DNA of 64,000 bases. It comes from Candidatus Methylopumilus planktonicus. GTDB lineage: Bacteria > Pseudomonadota > Gammaproteobacteria > Burkholderiales > Methylophilaceae. The position numbers and the translations under genes were made by a program. The notes under the pieces are model-generated. The model saw only the letters and a program-made list of their open reading frames with translations, was not told the DNA's origin and ran no database searches. This document shows positions 49,375-57,263 of this stretch, piece after piece. The stretch spans positions 434,001-498,000 of the forward strand of contig NZ_LN827929.1 of the NCBI RefSeq assembly GCF_000981505.1. The letters are read 5' to 3'. Position 1 is the stretch's first letter. Every line of letters starts with the position of its first letter.

Positions 49375-49403
49375 TTTTTGGCAGGGGTGGAATAGGGGTG
49401 TGT
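49375..49403. repeat. Fragment of the GC-rich tRNA flank
   Basis: TTTTTGGCAGGGGTGG then AATAGGGGTGTG, without core; followed directly by a terminator. Confidence 0.65.
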
Positions 49404-49407
49404 AAAA

Positions 49408-49438
49408 AAAAGCCCAACAAAATTGCTGGGCTTTTTTA
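49408..49438 (-). terminator. Terminator of the fasciclin gene
   Basis: AGCCCA/TGGGCT stem, with A-run on the left serving as T-run for the minus strand. Confidence 0.7.
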
Positions 49439-49456
49439 ATTCTATTAACTTAGAAA

Positions 49457-49867
49457 TTAGGCTGGTAAAATTACTGCATCAATTACATGTATCACGCCAT
49501 TTGTACATTCAATATCTGTTGTGATTACATTTGCAGAACCATTAAGCTTAACGCCACCATCAGTACTAATTGCTATATCAGCCCCATTAACAGTTGTTGC
49601 ACTTTTACCATTTAAGCTAACAACATCACTCGCCATTACTTTACCAGCAACTACGTGATAAGTTAGGATAGCTGTTAATTTTGGAATATCTGCTAATAGT
49701 GCTTCAACAGTGCCAGCGGGGAGATTTGCAAATGCCTCATCCGTAGGTGCAAAAACTGTAAACGGACCTGAACCCTTTAATGTATCTACTAAACCCGCTG
49801 CTGTTACTGCTGCTGCTAGGGTATTAAATTTACCTGCCGCAACTGCGGTGTCAATAATATCGTGCAT
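49457..49867 (-). CDS. Fasciclin-domain protein without signal peptide
   Basis: 136 residues from ATG 49867 (MHDIIDTAVAAGKFNTLAAA), with AAAAGGAA upstream; the longer frame to 49945 has no good start. One complete FAS1 domain: GPFTVFAPTDEAFANLPAGT, LTYHVVAGKVMASDV, and NGVIHVIDAVILPA. Lacks an export signal, unlike its neighbour. Confidence 0.88.
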   Translation of the reverse strand: MHDIIDTAVAAGKFNTLAAAVTAAGLVDTLKGSGPFTVFAPTDEAFANLPAGTVEALLADIPKLTAILTYHVVAGKVMASDVVSLNGKSATTVNGADIAISTDGGVKLNGSANVITTDIECTNGVIHVIDAVILPA

Positions 49868-49994
49868 GTGATTCCTTTTAAAAAAATTTAAATATAGTGT
49901 TTTGAAATTTCCTGCATAAAAATAAAATAGGGCACTTAACTTCATGCCCTATTAGGGTATTACTAATTAATTTTTTCGATTACAAAGTCAATTA

Positions 49995-50462
49995 TTATTT
50001 AGGCATTAAAACGGAGTCAATAACGTGGATCACACCGTTAGAGGCATCAATATCCGTTGCCGTAACCTTTGACATATTAACTACAACACCATTAGCAGTT
50101 GAAATTTTGATTGTTTTGCCATTCACTGTTGCCACATCACCAGTTTTTACATCCTTAGCCATGACCTTACTTGGCACAACATGGTAAGTTAATACTGCTG
50201 ATAACTTTTCTTTGTTAGCTAATAATGCATCTAAGTCAGCTTTTGGTATTTTTGCAAATGCTTCATCTGTTGGTGCAAAAACAGTATATGGGCCTTTACC
50301 CTTTAAAGTATTTACTAAATCAGCAGCTTTTAGCGCTACGACTAATGTTTTAAAATTACCAGCTGCAACAGCAGTGTCTACAATATCCTTAGCAGCAAAA
50401 GCTGTTAGAGATGAAATAGCGAAGATTGAACCTACGAGAATTGATACTAAAGTACGTTTCAT
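49995..50462 (-). CDS. Secreted fasciclin-domain protein
   Basis: 155 residues from ATG 50462 (MKRTLVSILVGSIFAISSLT), signal peptide ending AFA|AKDI. FAS1 motifs GPYTVFAPTDEAFAKIPKAD, LTYHVVPSKVMAKDV and NGVIHVIDSVLMPK. Adhesion/surface domain. Paralogue of the cytosolic-looking gene 130 bp downstream. Confidence 0.9.
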   Translation of the reverse strand: MKRTLVSILVGSIFAISSLTAFAAKDIVDTAVAAGNFKTLVVALKAADLVNTLKGKGPYTVFAPTDEAFAKIPKADLDALLANKEKLSAVLTYHVVPSKVMAKDVKTGDVATVNGKTIKISTANGVVVNMSKVTATDIDASNGVIHVIDSVLMPK

Positions 50463-50625
50463 TAATTTACTCCAAAAAATAAAGTCTTTCACTGAAGTAG
50501 CAACATTGCAACTTCAGAAGACAACACTTGGAGCTAACTATGCAACTTACGTTCGCTAAAATATTAATTTATTTTTAAAAATTGTCATATTCACGTCACA
50601 GACCCTTTACTTTTTAAGTACTGAA

Positions 50626-50700
50626 AAGTCTACCGCTCTAACAGCTGAGCTTACAACCCAGAGACAAGTATTTTGGGGTATTTGTCTGTGTTGAATAGAG
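50626..50700. repeat. Degenerate tRNA-Lys 5' fragment and flank
   Basis: AGTCTACCGCTCTAACAGCT then GAGCTTACAACCCAGAG, followed by GTATTTTGGGGTATTTGTCT: a mutated copy of the tRNA 5' half and start of the flank. Confidence 0.65.
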
Positions 50701-50734
50701 TTCAACACGGGGTGCCACTAATTTAATCGCCATA

Positions 50735-50911
50735 TTACACACAATCAGTCATTGCGGATGTATATCTTTGCCAACATACCGTATCACCCTGTTTACATAC
50801 GAAAACATCACCATCCGACGTTCTTAACACTTTTAGTTCAGAGTCTTCAGGAGCTTTAAGTGTTTTAAGCTTTTGAGACGCTTTAACTTGTTGCCTTGTT
50901 TTTGAAGGCAT
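50735..50911 (-). CDS. 58-residue conserved microprotein, copy 2
   Basis: MPSKTRQQVKASQKLKTLKA, then the shared DGDVFVCKQGDTVCWQRYTS AMTDCV. Upstream 50930-51062 repeats the sequence upstream of copy 1. Confidence 0.72.
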   Translation of the reverse strand: MPSKTRQQVKASQKLKTLKAPEDSELKVLRTSDGDVFVCKQGDTVCWQRYTSAMTDCV

Positions 50912-51113
50912 ATATTTCCCCTCTAAATTTTAAATAAAATTAATAATGTCTAGTTAATTAATTTACCAGTAACACGCAACTTACTTGTTAAATGAATCTA
51001 CATTTATGAGCAAAACTCTATAGGATTAGTTCACTTAATATTGACTAAGTAAATTCATGAAAAGACTGTGTGGATGAGGCGAAGCTGATTAGAGAAATAA
51101 GATTTGATTGATA
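50912..51113. other. Shared upstream region of 58-aa copy 2
   Basis: Nearly the same as 45000-45140, presumably the promoter region of the 58-aa gene. No other gene. Confidence 0.5.
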
Positions 51114-51189
51114 TAAAAAAGCACTCAACACAGTGGTTTTTTTATATTCGGTGTGTTGTGTTAGAAAACATCCGGAATCCGGAGATTTT
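51114..51189. repeat. Boundary repeat with core copy 12
   Basis: Weak terminator CACT/AGTG with T7, GGTGTGTTGTGTTAG, core TCCGGAATCCGGA at 51171-51183. Precedes the DoxX gene. Confidence 0.78.
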
Positions 51190-51277
51190 GAATTGAACTC
51201 GCTAAGTTAAATTAACTCTTATAAAATATGTTAAAAAAAGTTATTGTCCGTAAAATATAAGAATTAAGGAGAGCAAC

Positions 51278-51742
51278 ATGAGTCGTATATTAAAAAATTA
51301 TTGGAAGATCCTACCTGACTTTTATTGGAGTTCAATTTTATTAAGAGTACCTTTAGCTACTCTGTTTATCACATCTGGACTAAGTAAATTACCTTATCAT
51401 GCCGCAGATGGTATGGCCCTTGGTATGCCAGCTTTAGTATGGTTATTGGTGATTGTCAGTGAAATTGGCTCAGGTGTGGGATTGATGATAGGAGGCCTCA
51501 CTACGCTGCCTCGAATAAGGGACAATGCCTTGTTGGCTGGATTGGGAGATATGTTGACTAGATTCAGCGGTATTGTGATGTGTTGTGTTATCACCGGGAT
51601 AATTTGGACTGTTCTAAAACCAGACAATCTTTGGCGGTTTATTACCACCGACTACCTTCATTTTAGTCTTTGGGTTGGTGGGTTATATTTTGCCCTGCGT
51701 GGCAACTGGGCTGTGCGTGCAACTCAACTAAATTCTAATTAA
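51278..51742 (+). CDS. DoxX-like membrane protein
   Basis: 154 residues, four helices. RVPLATLFITSGLSKLPYHA is the DoxX-type first helix, followed by GSGVGLMIGGLTTLPR. DoxX-like proteins contribute to redox or thiol stress handling. AAGGAGAG lies before the ATG. Confidence 0.78.
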   Translation: MSRILKNYWKILPDFYWSSILLRVPLATLFITSGLSKLPYHAADGMALGMPALVWLLVIVSEIGSGVGLMIGGLTTLPRIRDNALLAGLGDMLTRFSGIVMCCVITGIIWTVLKPDNLWRFITTDYLHFSLWVGGLYFALRGNWAVRATQLNSN

Positions 51743-51757
51743 ATATAACTGTTGAAA

Positions 51758-51792
51758 GAGACCGCTCCTCTGCCAGCCGAGCTAATTACCTA
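51758..51792. repeat. Degenerate tRNA-Lys 5' fragment
   Basis: GACCGCTCCTCTGCCAGCCG then AGCTAATTACC resembles the tRNA 5' half with several changes. Confidence 0.5.
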
Positions 51793-51842
51793 GAGCGCGA
51801 TTTAATAATGAATATTTTGATAATATAAAATTATAAAAAAGC

Positions 51843-52316
51843 TTATTTTTTCTTAGCTTGCCAGTATGTCACTTTTTGTTCTTTGCTAAAGAAATCAAAC
51901 ATGGCCTTTCTTCGTAAGGTTTCTTCCGCTTCTTCTTCTGAAATTTTTTCGGTTGTAGCTTTTATTTGTATCACGGATTTCATTTGATTGGACCACTGAG
52001 AATGAACCTCAAACCCATTTTCGTCCATACATCTTTCCATAATAAGAATCTTATCGCTTAGAATTTCATACTTTTGAAATTCCACAATGGCCTCCCTATT
52101 CGCAACTGCATTTTCTGCAACTCCAGTGCACATGTCACCTTTTTCTTGTAAGAAAGTTCTGGGACCCGCTGCACCTCTATCATCTCCCGCAGTAAAATTG
52201 GCCCTAAAATAAGCAGCCAAAAGAATTCCAATAACGCCTATCAAAATAGTTATCTTTCTTGCCATGCTATTAATCTTATTATTTGAATATTCCTTATCAT
52301 AAAACTTTTTTTTCAC
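51843..52316 (-). CDS. Signal-anchored protein, unknown
   Basis: 157 residues from GTG 52316, or 140 from ATG 52265 (MARKITILIGVIGILLAAYF). One membrane segment, then a domain with two Cys (EKGDMCTGVAENAV; ILIMERCMDENGFEVHSQWS). Neither start has a strong ribosome-binding site. Unknown. Confidence 0.6.
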   Translation of the reverse strand: MKKKFYDKEYSNNKINSMARKITILIGVIGILLAAYFRANFTAGDDRGAAGPRTFLQEKGDMCTGVAENAVANREAIVEFQKYEILSDKILIMERCMDENGFEVHSQWSNQMKSVIQIKATTEKISEEEAEETLRRKAMFDFFSKEQKVTYWQAKKK

Positions 52317-52435
52317 TGGTTCAAATTAAATAAAATTGGCGGAATGAAAGTTATAATAAATTTAAAACAAAATTAATGAAGCGACATCTTAATTCTTGAA
52401 TTACAACCTAGAATCTCATGATAAAAAGGTAAACG

Positions 52436-52996
52436 ATGCATACAGAGATCACCTCGCTCCAAGATATTCATGAGCACCTATGGAAAGAATTGGGCCGCGC
52501 TTGCGTTGATCGCCATCATGAATGGCGTGCATTTACCCTCGCCTCGATTGGGATGGATCATCAAGTAAATGCCAGGACTGTAATTTTAAGACGTGTGGAT
52601 AGGATTTCTGCAAAACTCGAGGCATACTCCGATAGTCGCAGTCCTAAAGTCAGTGAGCTTATAAAAGACCCGCATGCACTTTTTCTTTTTTGGAGTAAAC
52701 GTTTAAATTGGCAACTCCGTATCAAAGTAACTATGACAGTCTTAACCTCAGGTCCTTACGTGGAAAATTTATGGGAACGGGTCAAACAATCTGCCTCAGC
52801 TCGTGACTATATGTCTCACTCCACTCCAGGATCAGCACTAAATGATAGTTCATCCCAAAAAATGAAAGACAATGATTCAAACTTTTTTGCAGTTTTGCAA
52901 GGCCATGTATCAGAAGTGGATTGGCTTGAGCTTTCAAAAAAAGGTCACCGCCGAGCGAAATTTATAGGAACATCCTCTGAATGGATAACTCCATAA
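52436..52996 (+). CDS. Pyridoxamine-phosphate-oxidase-like flavoprotein
   Basis: 186 residues of the PNPOx-like split-barrel fold: ARTVILRRVDRISAKLEAYS with DSRSPKVSELIKDPHALFLF is the typical FMN-binding start, and ends with EVDWLELSKKGHRRAKF. Function by fold only. Between core copies 12 and 13. Confidence 0.82.
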   Translation: MHTEITSLQDIHEHLWKELGRACVDRHHEWRAFTLASIGMDHQVNARTVILRRVDRISAKLEAYSDSRSPKVSELIKDPHALFLFWSKRLNWQLRIKVTMTVLTSGPYVENLWERVKQSASARDYMSHSTPGSALNDSSSQKMKDNDSNFFAVLQGHVSEVDWLELSKKGHRRAKFIGTSSEWITP

Positions 52997-53009
52997 AAAG
53001 GAGTGAGTT

Positions 53010-53037
53010 ACAAAATATCCGGAATCCAGAGATTTTG
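53010..53037. repeat. Boundary repeat with core copy 13
   Basis: AAAATATCCGGAATCCAGAG, a variant core (TCCGGAATCCAGA at 53018-53030), in front of the peroxiredoxin gene. Confidence 0.7.
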
Positions 53038-53122
53038 TATAAGCTTATCTACTTTTCTTAGAATTATATTGACGCGCATAGTGCTAATATTCAATGTTAG
53101 GAACTACTAAAGGAACTTGATT

Positions 53123-53776
53123 ATGACTATACGTATAGGTGATGAAGCCCCAAACTTTACTGCAAACACTACCGAAGGCAGCGTCAATTTTCATGAATGG
53201 ATTGGAAATGGCTGGGCTATTCTTTTTTCTCACCCAAAAGATTTCACTCCTGTATGTACTACTGAATTAGGTTATGTTGCGAAATTAAAGCCAGAATTTG
53301 ATAAGCGAAATACTAAAGCTATTGGATTAAGTATTGATCCTGTGAGTGATCACGAAAGATGGGTTGGTGACATCACGGAAACTCAAGGTTACGCTGTAAA
53401 TTATCCGCTAATTGGGGATGATGACTTAGTGGTAGCAAAACTCTACGACATGATTCACCCTAATGCGAGTGGAGGTTCAAGAACAGCTCAAGATAATGCA
53501 ACCGTTAGATCAGTCTTTATTATTGGGCCAGATAAAAATATTAAAGCTATTCTTATCTACCCAATGAGTGCAGGAAGAAACTTTGATGAAATCTTAAGGT
53601 TACTTGACGCAATACAACTAAATGCTAAACATCAGGTTGCAACACCTGTGAATTGGAAAAATGGTGATGACGTGATTATTCCACCAACTGTTTCCAATGA
53701 AGAAGCACAAAAGAAATATCCAAGCGGATTTAAAACAATTAAACCCTACTTAAGAACAGTGCAACAGCCAAAGTAA
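53123..53776 (+). CDS. 1-Cys peroxiredoxin (Prx6 type)
   Basis: 217 residues from ATG 53123, with AAAGGAA upstream; the in-frame TTG six bases earlier is unlikely. FSHPKDFTPVCTTELG holds the peroxidatic Cys; the Prx6-type C-terminal half (NWKNGDDVIIPPTVSNEEAQ) is present. Reduces peroxides in the cytoplasm. Confidence 0.95.
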   Translation: MTIRIGDEAPNFTANTTEGSVNFHEWIGNGWAILFSHPKDFTPVCTTELGYVAKLKPEFDKRNTKAIGLSIDPVSDHERWVGDITETQGYAVNYPLIGDDDLVVAKLYDMIHPNASGGSRTAQDNATVRSVFIIGPDKNIKAILIYPMSAGRNFDEILRLLDAIQLNAKHQVATPVNWKNGDDVIIPPTVSNEEAQKKYPSGFKTIKPYLRTVQQPK

Positions 53777-53787
53777 TTTCAAATAAC

Positions 53788-53815
53788 AAAAAGCCCACAA
53801 TATTGTGGGCTTTTT
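53788..53815. terminator. Terminator after the peroxiredoxin gene
   Basis: AAAAAGCCCACAA/TTGTGGGCTTTTT perfect inverted repeat with short loop; works in both directions. Confidence 0.92.
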
Positions 53816-53903
53816 GTTTTAGTTCAAGAGACTTATATATTGAAGAAGATCTGCAGTTGATTCTTTGGCCCCAAACCATTCTGGTTAGACATGAGTGACA
53901 CCT

Positions 53904-53934
53904 TAATTAAAACATTTGGAATCCGGGGATTTTT
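53904..53934. repeat. Last boundary repeat, core copy 14 (decayed)
   Basis: AAAACATTTGGAATCCGGGG then ATTTTT; two to three changes from consensus. It marks the right end of the array. Confidence 0.6.
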
Positions 53935-53984
53935 GACTATGACAGTCTAAAAACTCTAAGAAATATTTAGTTTTTTCGGAATTA

Positions 53985-55361
53985 TTACTTCTCAATATCT
54001 AAGGCTTTCCCTTGAAGAAGATGAATTGCTTGAACATATTGATAATCAGCTTTTGTCCCTGTTTCAAATGAAGATTTATCTGAAAATATTTTTTTATTTT
54101 GTTCGGAAAGCTTTACAATTTTCGCAGAAGTTTCCTGAAGAGTGCTCTCTTTCTCATTTTCTAGATGATTCTTATAAGACGATTCGAATGTTTTAGCGAC
54201 TGGCGTATCTGATATATCTGATGGATCTTCAGCAATGTAGTTAGGCAAAATGCCTTTTGCTTGTATTGATTTTCCGCTAGGGGTGTAATATTTTGCTATT
54301 GTTATTTTGATAGCTGACCCTGTTTTAAGAGGAAATAATTGTTGTATAGTACCTTTCCCAAAAGTTTGGGTACCTAAAATTATAGCTCTCTTGTGATCTT
54401 GTAAGGCCCCTGCAACAATTTCAGCAGCAGAAGCTGATCCATTATTAACCAATACAACTATAGGTATTTTTTTATATTCTTCTGAAATATCTTTTAAATA
54501 ATCATTTTTTTCGCCACCTTCAACATAATTGTATGGGTTAGCAAATAATTTCATTTTTGCGTTATTAGTTTTACCATCTGAATATACAATTAGCTTGTCC
54601 TTTTCTAAGAAAGCAGCTGCAACTGCTACCGCAGAGGAAACCATACCTCCTGGGTTATTTCTCAAATCAATCACCAATCCCTTTAAAGGCCCTTTATTCT
54701 GTTCAGTAATAAGCTTCAAATTTTTTGCCAAATCAACCCCAGTGTTTTCTTGGAATTGTGTAATTCTTAAATATGGATAGTCTTGATTTGATAATTTAAA
54801 TTTGATACTTGGATTTTTTATCGTTTCTCGAACAATGCTGAAAGATAAAGGCGCAGCTGTTTTTTTACGAAGTACTGAAAGTTTAACTGTCGTACCTTTA
54901 GGACCCCGAATTTTATTGATAGCCTCACTCAAGGTCATTCCTTTAACATTTTTGCCATCAATTTCAAATACAAGATCACCTGTTTTAAGACCTGCTTTGT
55001 ATGCTGGAGAATCCTCAATAGGAGAAACTACTCTCACTAAACCATCTTCCATACCGGTATCAATACCTACACCTGAAAATTCTCCACTTGTAGCAGCAGT
55101 GAAATCTTTTTGAGCATCAATATCCAGATAAGAAGAGTGAGGGTCTAAATTGGTTACAAGACCATTTATGGCTCCTTCCATCAATTTTTTATCATCAATA
55201 TTATCTACATAATCAGATTTAATTTTTCCATAAACCTCTTCTAATTTTTTTTGTAGTTCCGGAGGAATAATTGATTCATTCTTGGTTAATGCAAATGCAT
55301 TGGTATATATGAAGCATGTAAGTATTATTAATACACTTAGTTTTTTATAAAATTGGTTCAT
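53985..55361 (-). CDS. ctpA: Carboxyl-terminal processing protease (S41A)
   Basis: 458 residues. Signal peptide (ends AFA|LTKNE), PDZ domain about 95-170 (VRVVSPIEDSPAYKAGLKTG), then the S41 domain with LVNNGSASAAEIVAGALQDH (catalytic Ser) and GTQTFGKGTIQQLFPL (catalytic Lys). Processes periplasmic proteins and peptidoglycan-enzyme regulators. Full length. Confidence 0.95.
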   Translation of the reverse strand: MNQFYKKLSVLIILTCFIYTNAFALTKNESIIPPELQKKLEEVYGKIKSDYVDNIDDKKLMEGAINGLVTNLDPHSSYLDIDAQKDFTAATSGEFSGVGIDTGMEDGLVRVVSPIEDSPAYKAGLKTGDLVFEIDGKNVKGMTLSEAINKIRGPKGTTVKLSVLRKKTAAPLSFSIVRETIKNPSIKFKLSNQDYPYLRITQFQENTGVDLAKNLKLITEQNKGPLKGLVIDLRNNPGGMVSSAVAVAAAFLEKDKLIVYSDGKTNNAKMKLFANPYNYVEGGEKNDYLKDISEEYKKIPIVVLVNNGSASAAEIVAGALQDHKRAIILGTQTFGKGTIQQLFPLKTGSAIKITIAKYYTPSGKSIQAKGILPNYIAEDPSDISDTPVAKTFESSYKNHLENEKESTLQETSAKIVKLSEQNKKIFSDKSSFETGTKADYQYVQAIHLLQGKALDIEK

Positions 55362-55441
55362 TTGATCCTCTATAAATAATAATCTTTATATTTTCCTTAG
55401 TATCTTATCTGTAAGAATAAATAGGTACAAAGCCTTAAGTG

Positions 55442-55781
55442 TTACTTGAAATTCTTTTCGATATACGCAAATAACTTATGATCAGGATTTGCAATGCCAC
55501 ACGAAATAACGCTAGCGTCATACCCTGCTTTTGGAATATCTTTTATTCATAAAATTTTGTTCCAAAATCTACTGAAATCATCAGAGGTTTAATCAAATTA
55601 CAAGCTTTATCCATTTTTCTATATGTCCCTGTAAAACTTACATCAGATTTCTTCGTGACATTTGCATGCTCAATCGTGACTGTATCTGTATCATCAATAA
55701 CAGTTTATAGCTCTGCTTCAGCGAATGAAATAAAAGAGAAAGCAAGGGATGCTAAAAGGGCTTCTGTAGTAAAACTTTCAT
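55442..55781 (-). pseudogene. Decayed gene for a secreted small protein
   Basis: Read on the minus strand from ATG 55781, a signal-peptide-like stretch (ALLASLAFSFISFAEAE) appears only after a frameshift. It is then broken by a TAA, continues as TVIDDTDTVTIEHANVTKKS and DVSFTGTYRKMDKACNL, stops again and needs another shift to end DHKLFAYIEKNFK. Several independent lesions mark it as a pseudogene. Confidence 0.72.
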
Positions 55782-55870
55782 TAATTTTACTCAGTAATGA
55801 AAATTAAAACTAAGTGTTTCCGTTAAGATATAAATAAAAGTACATGAATACTACTACTTTATTCACAACC

Positions 55871-56047
55871 TTACACACAATCTGTCATTGCAGATGTATA
55901 TCTTTGCCAACATACCATATCACCCTGTTTACATACGAAAACATCACCATCTGTTGTTTTTAATACTTTTAGTTGGGTATTTTTGGAGGCTTTATGAGCT
56001 TTAAGTTTCTGTGATGCTTTAACTAATTGTCTTGATTTTATTAACAT
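55871..56047 (-). CDS. 58-residue conserved microprotein, copy 3
   Basis: MLIKSRQLVKASQKLKAHKA and the shared DGDVFVCKQGDMVCWQRYTS AMTDCV. Outside the array proper and with a more diverged upstream region than copies 1 and 2, so possibly the ancestral copy. Confidence 0.72.
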   Translation of the reverse strand: MLIKSRQLVKASQKLKAHKASKNTQLKVLKTTDGDVFVCKQGDMVCWQRYTSAMTDCV

Positions 56048-56364
56048 AACTATCCCTTTAAAATTTTAAAAAAATTAGTAATATTTTTTTATGGCCACTT
56101 ATTAAAAACAGGTAACTTTAATTATTCTATTAATCAGATTTATTTTTGAGACTAGCTTACTCTTAGAATAATTCACTTAATTTTAACTTTAAGTAAATTC
56201 ATTAAGAAAAATCTGTTGAGAGAAAAACTATTAGAAAGTAATAATTATTGAACTAATTGTGATAAAAACTATAGACAGTTTTTTTAAAATCTAACTTTCA
56301 AGAACTAAAATAAGTAATTTTTGTCGTAAAAATACTTTATTTCAATACTAATTAAGGAAAAATC
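56048..56364. other. Intergenic region between divergent genes
   Basis: Contains the diverged upstream element of 58-aa copy 3 (56060-56215), and before the azurin gene a TTTTTGTCGTAAAAATACTT word. No gene seen. Confidence 0.45.
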
Positions 56365-56805
56365 ATGAAAAAAATGTCAGTTATTCTTGTAGGGCTATTT
56401 GCAACTTCAGTCTATGCAGATGAATGTGATATTAATATCGAAGCAACAGCAGCTATGGCCTATAACACAAAGGAAATTACAGTTAAAAAATCTTGTGAGG
56501 AAGTCACGCTTAATTTTAAAGTTAATGGTACTCTGCCTAAGGCTGTAATGGGACATAATGTTGTAATCACAAAAAAACCTGATATGGATGCTGTTTTAAA
56601 AGATGGAATAGCAGCAGGATTAAATAGTAATTATGTAAAAGCGAAAGACGCCCGCGTAGTTGTTGCGACTAATGTTATTGGCGGTGGTGAATCAACCTCA
56701 GTTAAATTTAAATCAACCGTATTTAATACCAATGAGCCGTATGTTTTTGTTTGTAGCTTTCCAGGACATTCTTCCGTCATGAAAGGCAATGTTAAATTTA
56801 ATTAA
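56365..56805 (+). CDS. azu: Azurin (blue copper protein)
   Basis: 146 residues, signal peptide (ends VYA|DECDI). MGHNVVI (His), VFVCSFPGHSSVMKGNVKF (Cys, His, Met) supply the type 1 copper ligands; both disulphide cysteines (ECDIN, KSCEE) are present. Periplasmic electron carrier. The family's usual W48 position reads differently. AAGGA before the ATG. Confidence 0.93.
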   Translation: MKKMSVILVGLFATSVYADECDINIEATAAMAYNTKEITVKKSCEEVTLNFKVNGTLPKAVMGHNVVITKKPDMDAVLKDGIAAGLNSNYVKAKDARVVVATNVIGGGESTSVKFKSTVFNTNEPYVFVCSFPGHSSVMKGNVKFN

Positions 56806-56813
56806 GGAGTTTT

Positions 56814-57209
56814 ATGTTTCTAAACAGCTGCTTATACCCATTTGCTATTACTCTTTTAGCTGTTTTTTGGCTTTTTGTTAATAATACTTTGCTTAGCCAA
56901 ACAATCAGTTCAAATTTAAGTAGCAATGCCACGTTTACTATCCTTAATTCATTAAGACATCAAAACGCAGCTTTGATTAACTTTGCTATGTTCATTCCAG
57001 CACTTTGGATCTATGCATCATTCTTAAGTACCAAAGGTGCTGGCGATTCTGGCCTTATTTGGATTTTTGCTAGCGTATGGGATTCCTATGCGCACAGTAA
57101 ATATCCAAGCCAGAAGAGATGGGGACATTTAATTTCTCTCTTAGTTGTAACTGGATTATGGCTAGGTGGAGCTTATGGATTATTTTTAGGCTATCAGATT
57201 CATAGTTAA
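56814..57209 (+). CDS. Membrane protein next to azurin, unknown
   Basis: 131 residues with three or four helices (LYPFAITLLAVFWLFVNNTL; NFAMFIPALWIYASFL; LISLLVVTGLWLGGAYGLFL). Starts 8 bp after azurin, so co-transcribed; may be its partner at the membrane. Not recognised. Confidence 0.62.
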   Translation: MFLNSCLYPFAITLLAVFWLFVNNTLLSQTISSNLSSNATFTILNSLRHQNAALINFAMFIPALWIYASFLSTKGAGDSGLIWIFASVWDSYAHSKYPSQKRWGHLISLLVVTGLWLGGAYGLFLGYQIHS

Positions 57210-57263
57210 TCTTAATTAGATTCACCTCAAGTTAATATTTTTAAGAGCTTAAAAGGTGCAAAT

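Larger units (their letters stand above)
27841..53935. mobile_element. Cassette-like array bounded by tRNA-Lys-derived repeats
   Basis: About 26 kb in which one to several genes at a time lie between repeats sharing the core TCCGGAATCCGGA (14 copies, all in the same orientation) and, in six places, pieces of the 5' half of tRNA-Lys. Gene orientation varies but core orientation does not, and the core can abut either the start or the stop of a gene. The core thus behaves as a boundary, not a promoter element. No IntI, attC or transposase was found within it. Many cargo genes are duplicated within the array. Confidence 0.75.

Noticed and set aside
40630..51792. Additional tRNA-Lys genes
   Set aside because: Only the 5' half is present at each place; anticodon loop, T arm and acceptor 3' strand are missing, so none can make a tRNA.
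27959..53927. CRISPR array
   Set aside because: The 14 cores are separated by 0.4-9 kb of genes, not by short uniform spacers, and there are no cas genes.
27841..53935. Chromosomal integron with attC sites
   Set aside because: No IntI gene, and the repeats lack the GTTRRRY/RYYYAAC end pairs. The repeat also includes tRNA-Lys sequence, which attC sites do not.
27841..53935. Prophage or IS-driven region
   Set aside because: No transposase, phage structural or lysis genes were found on either strand.
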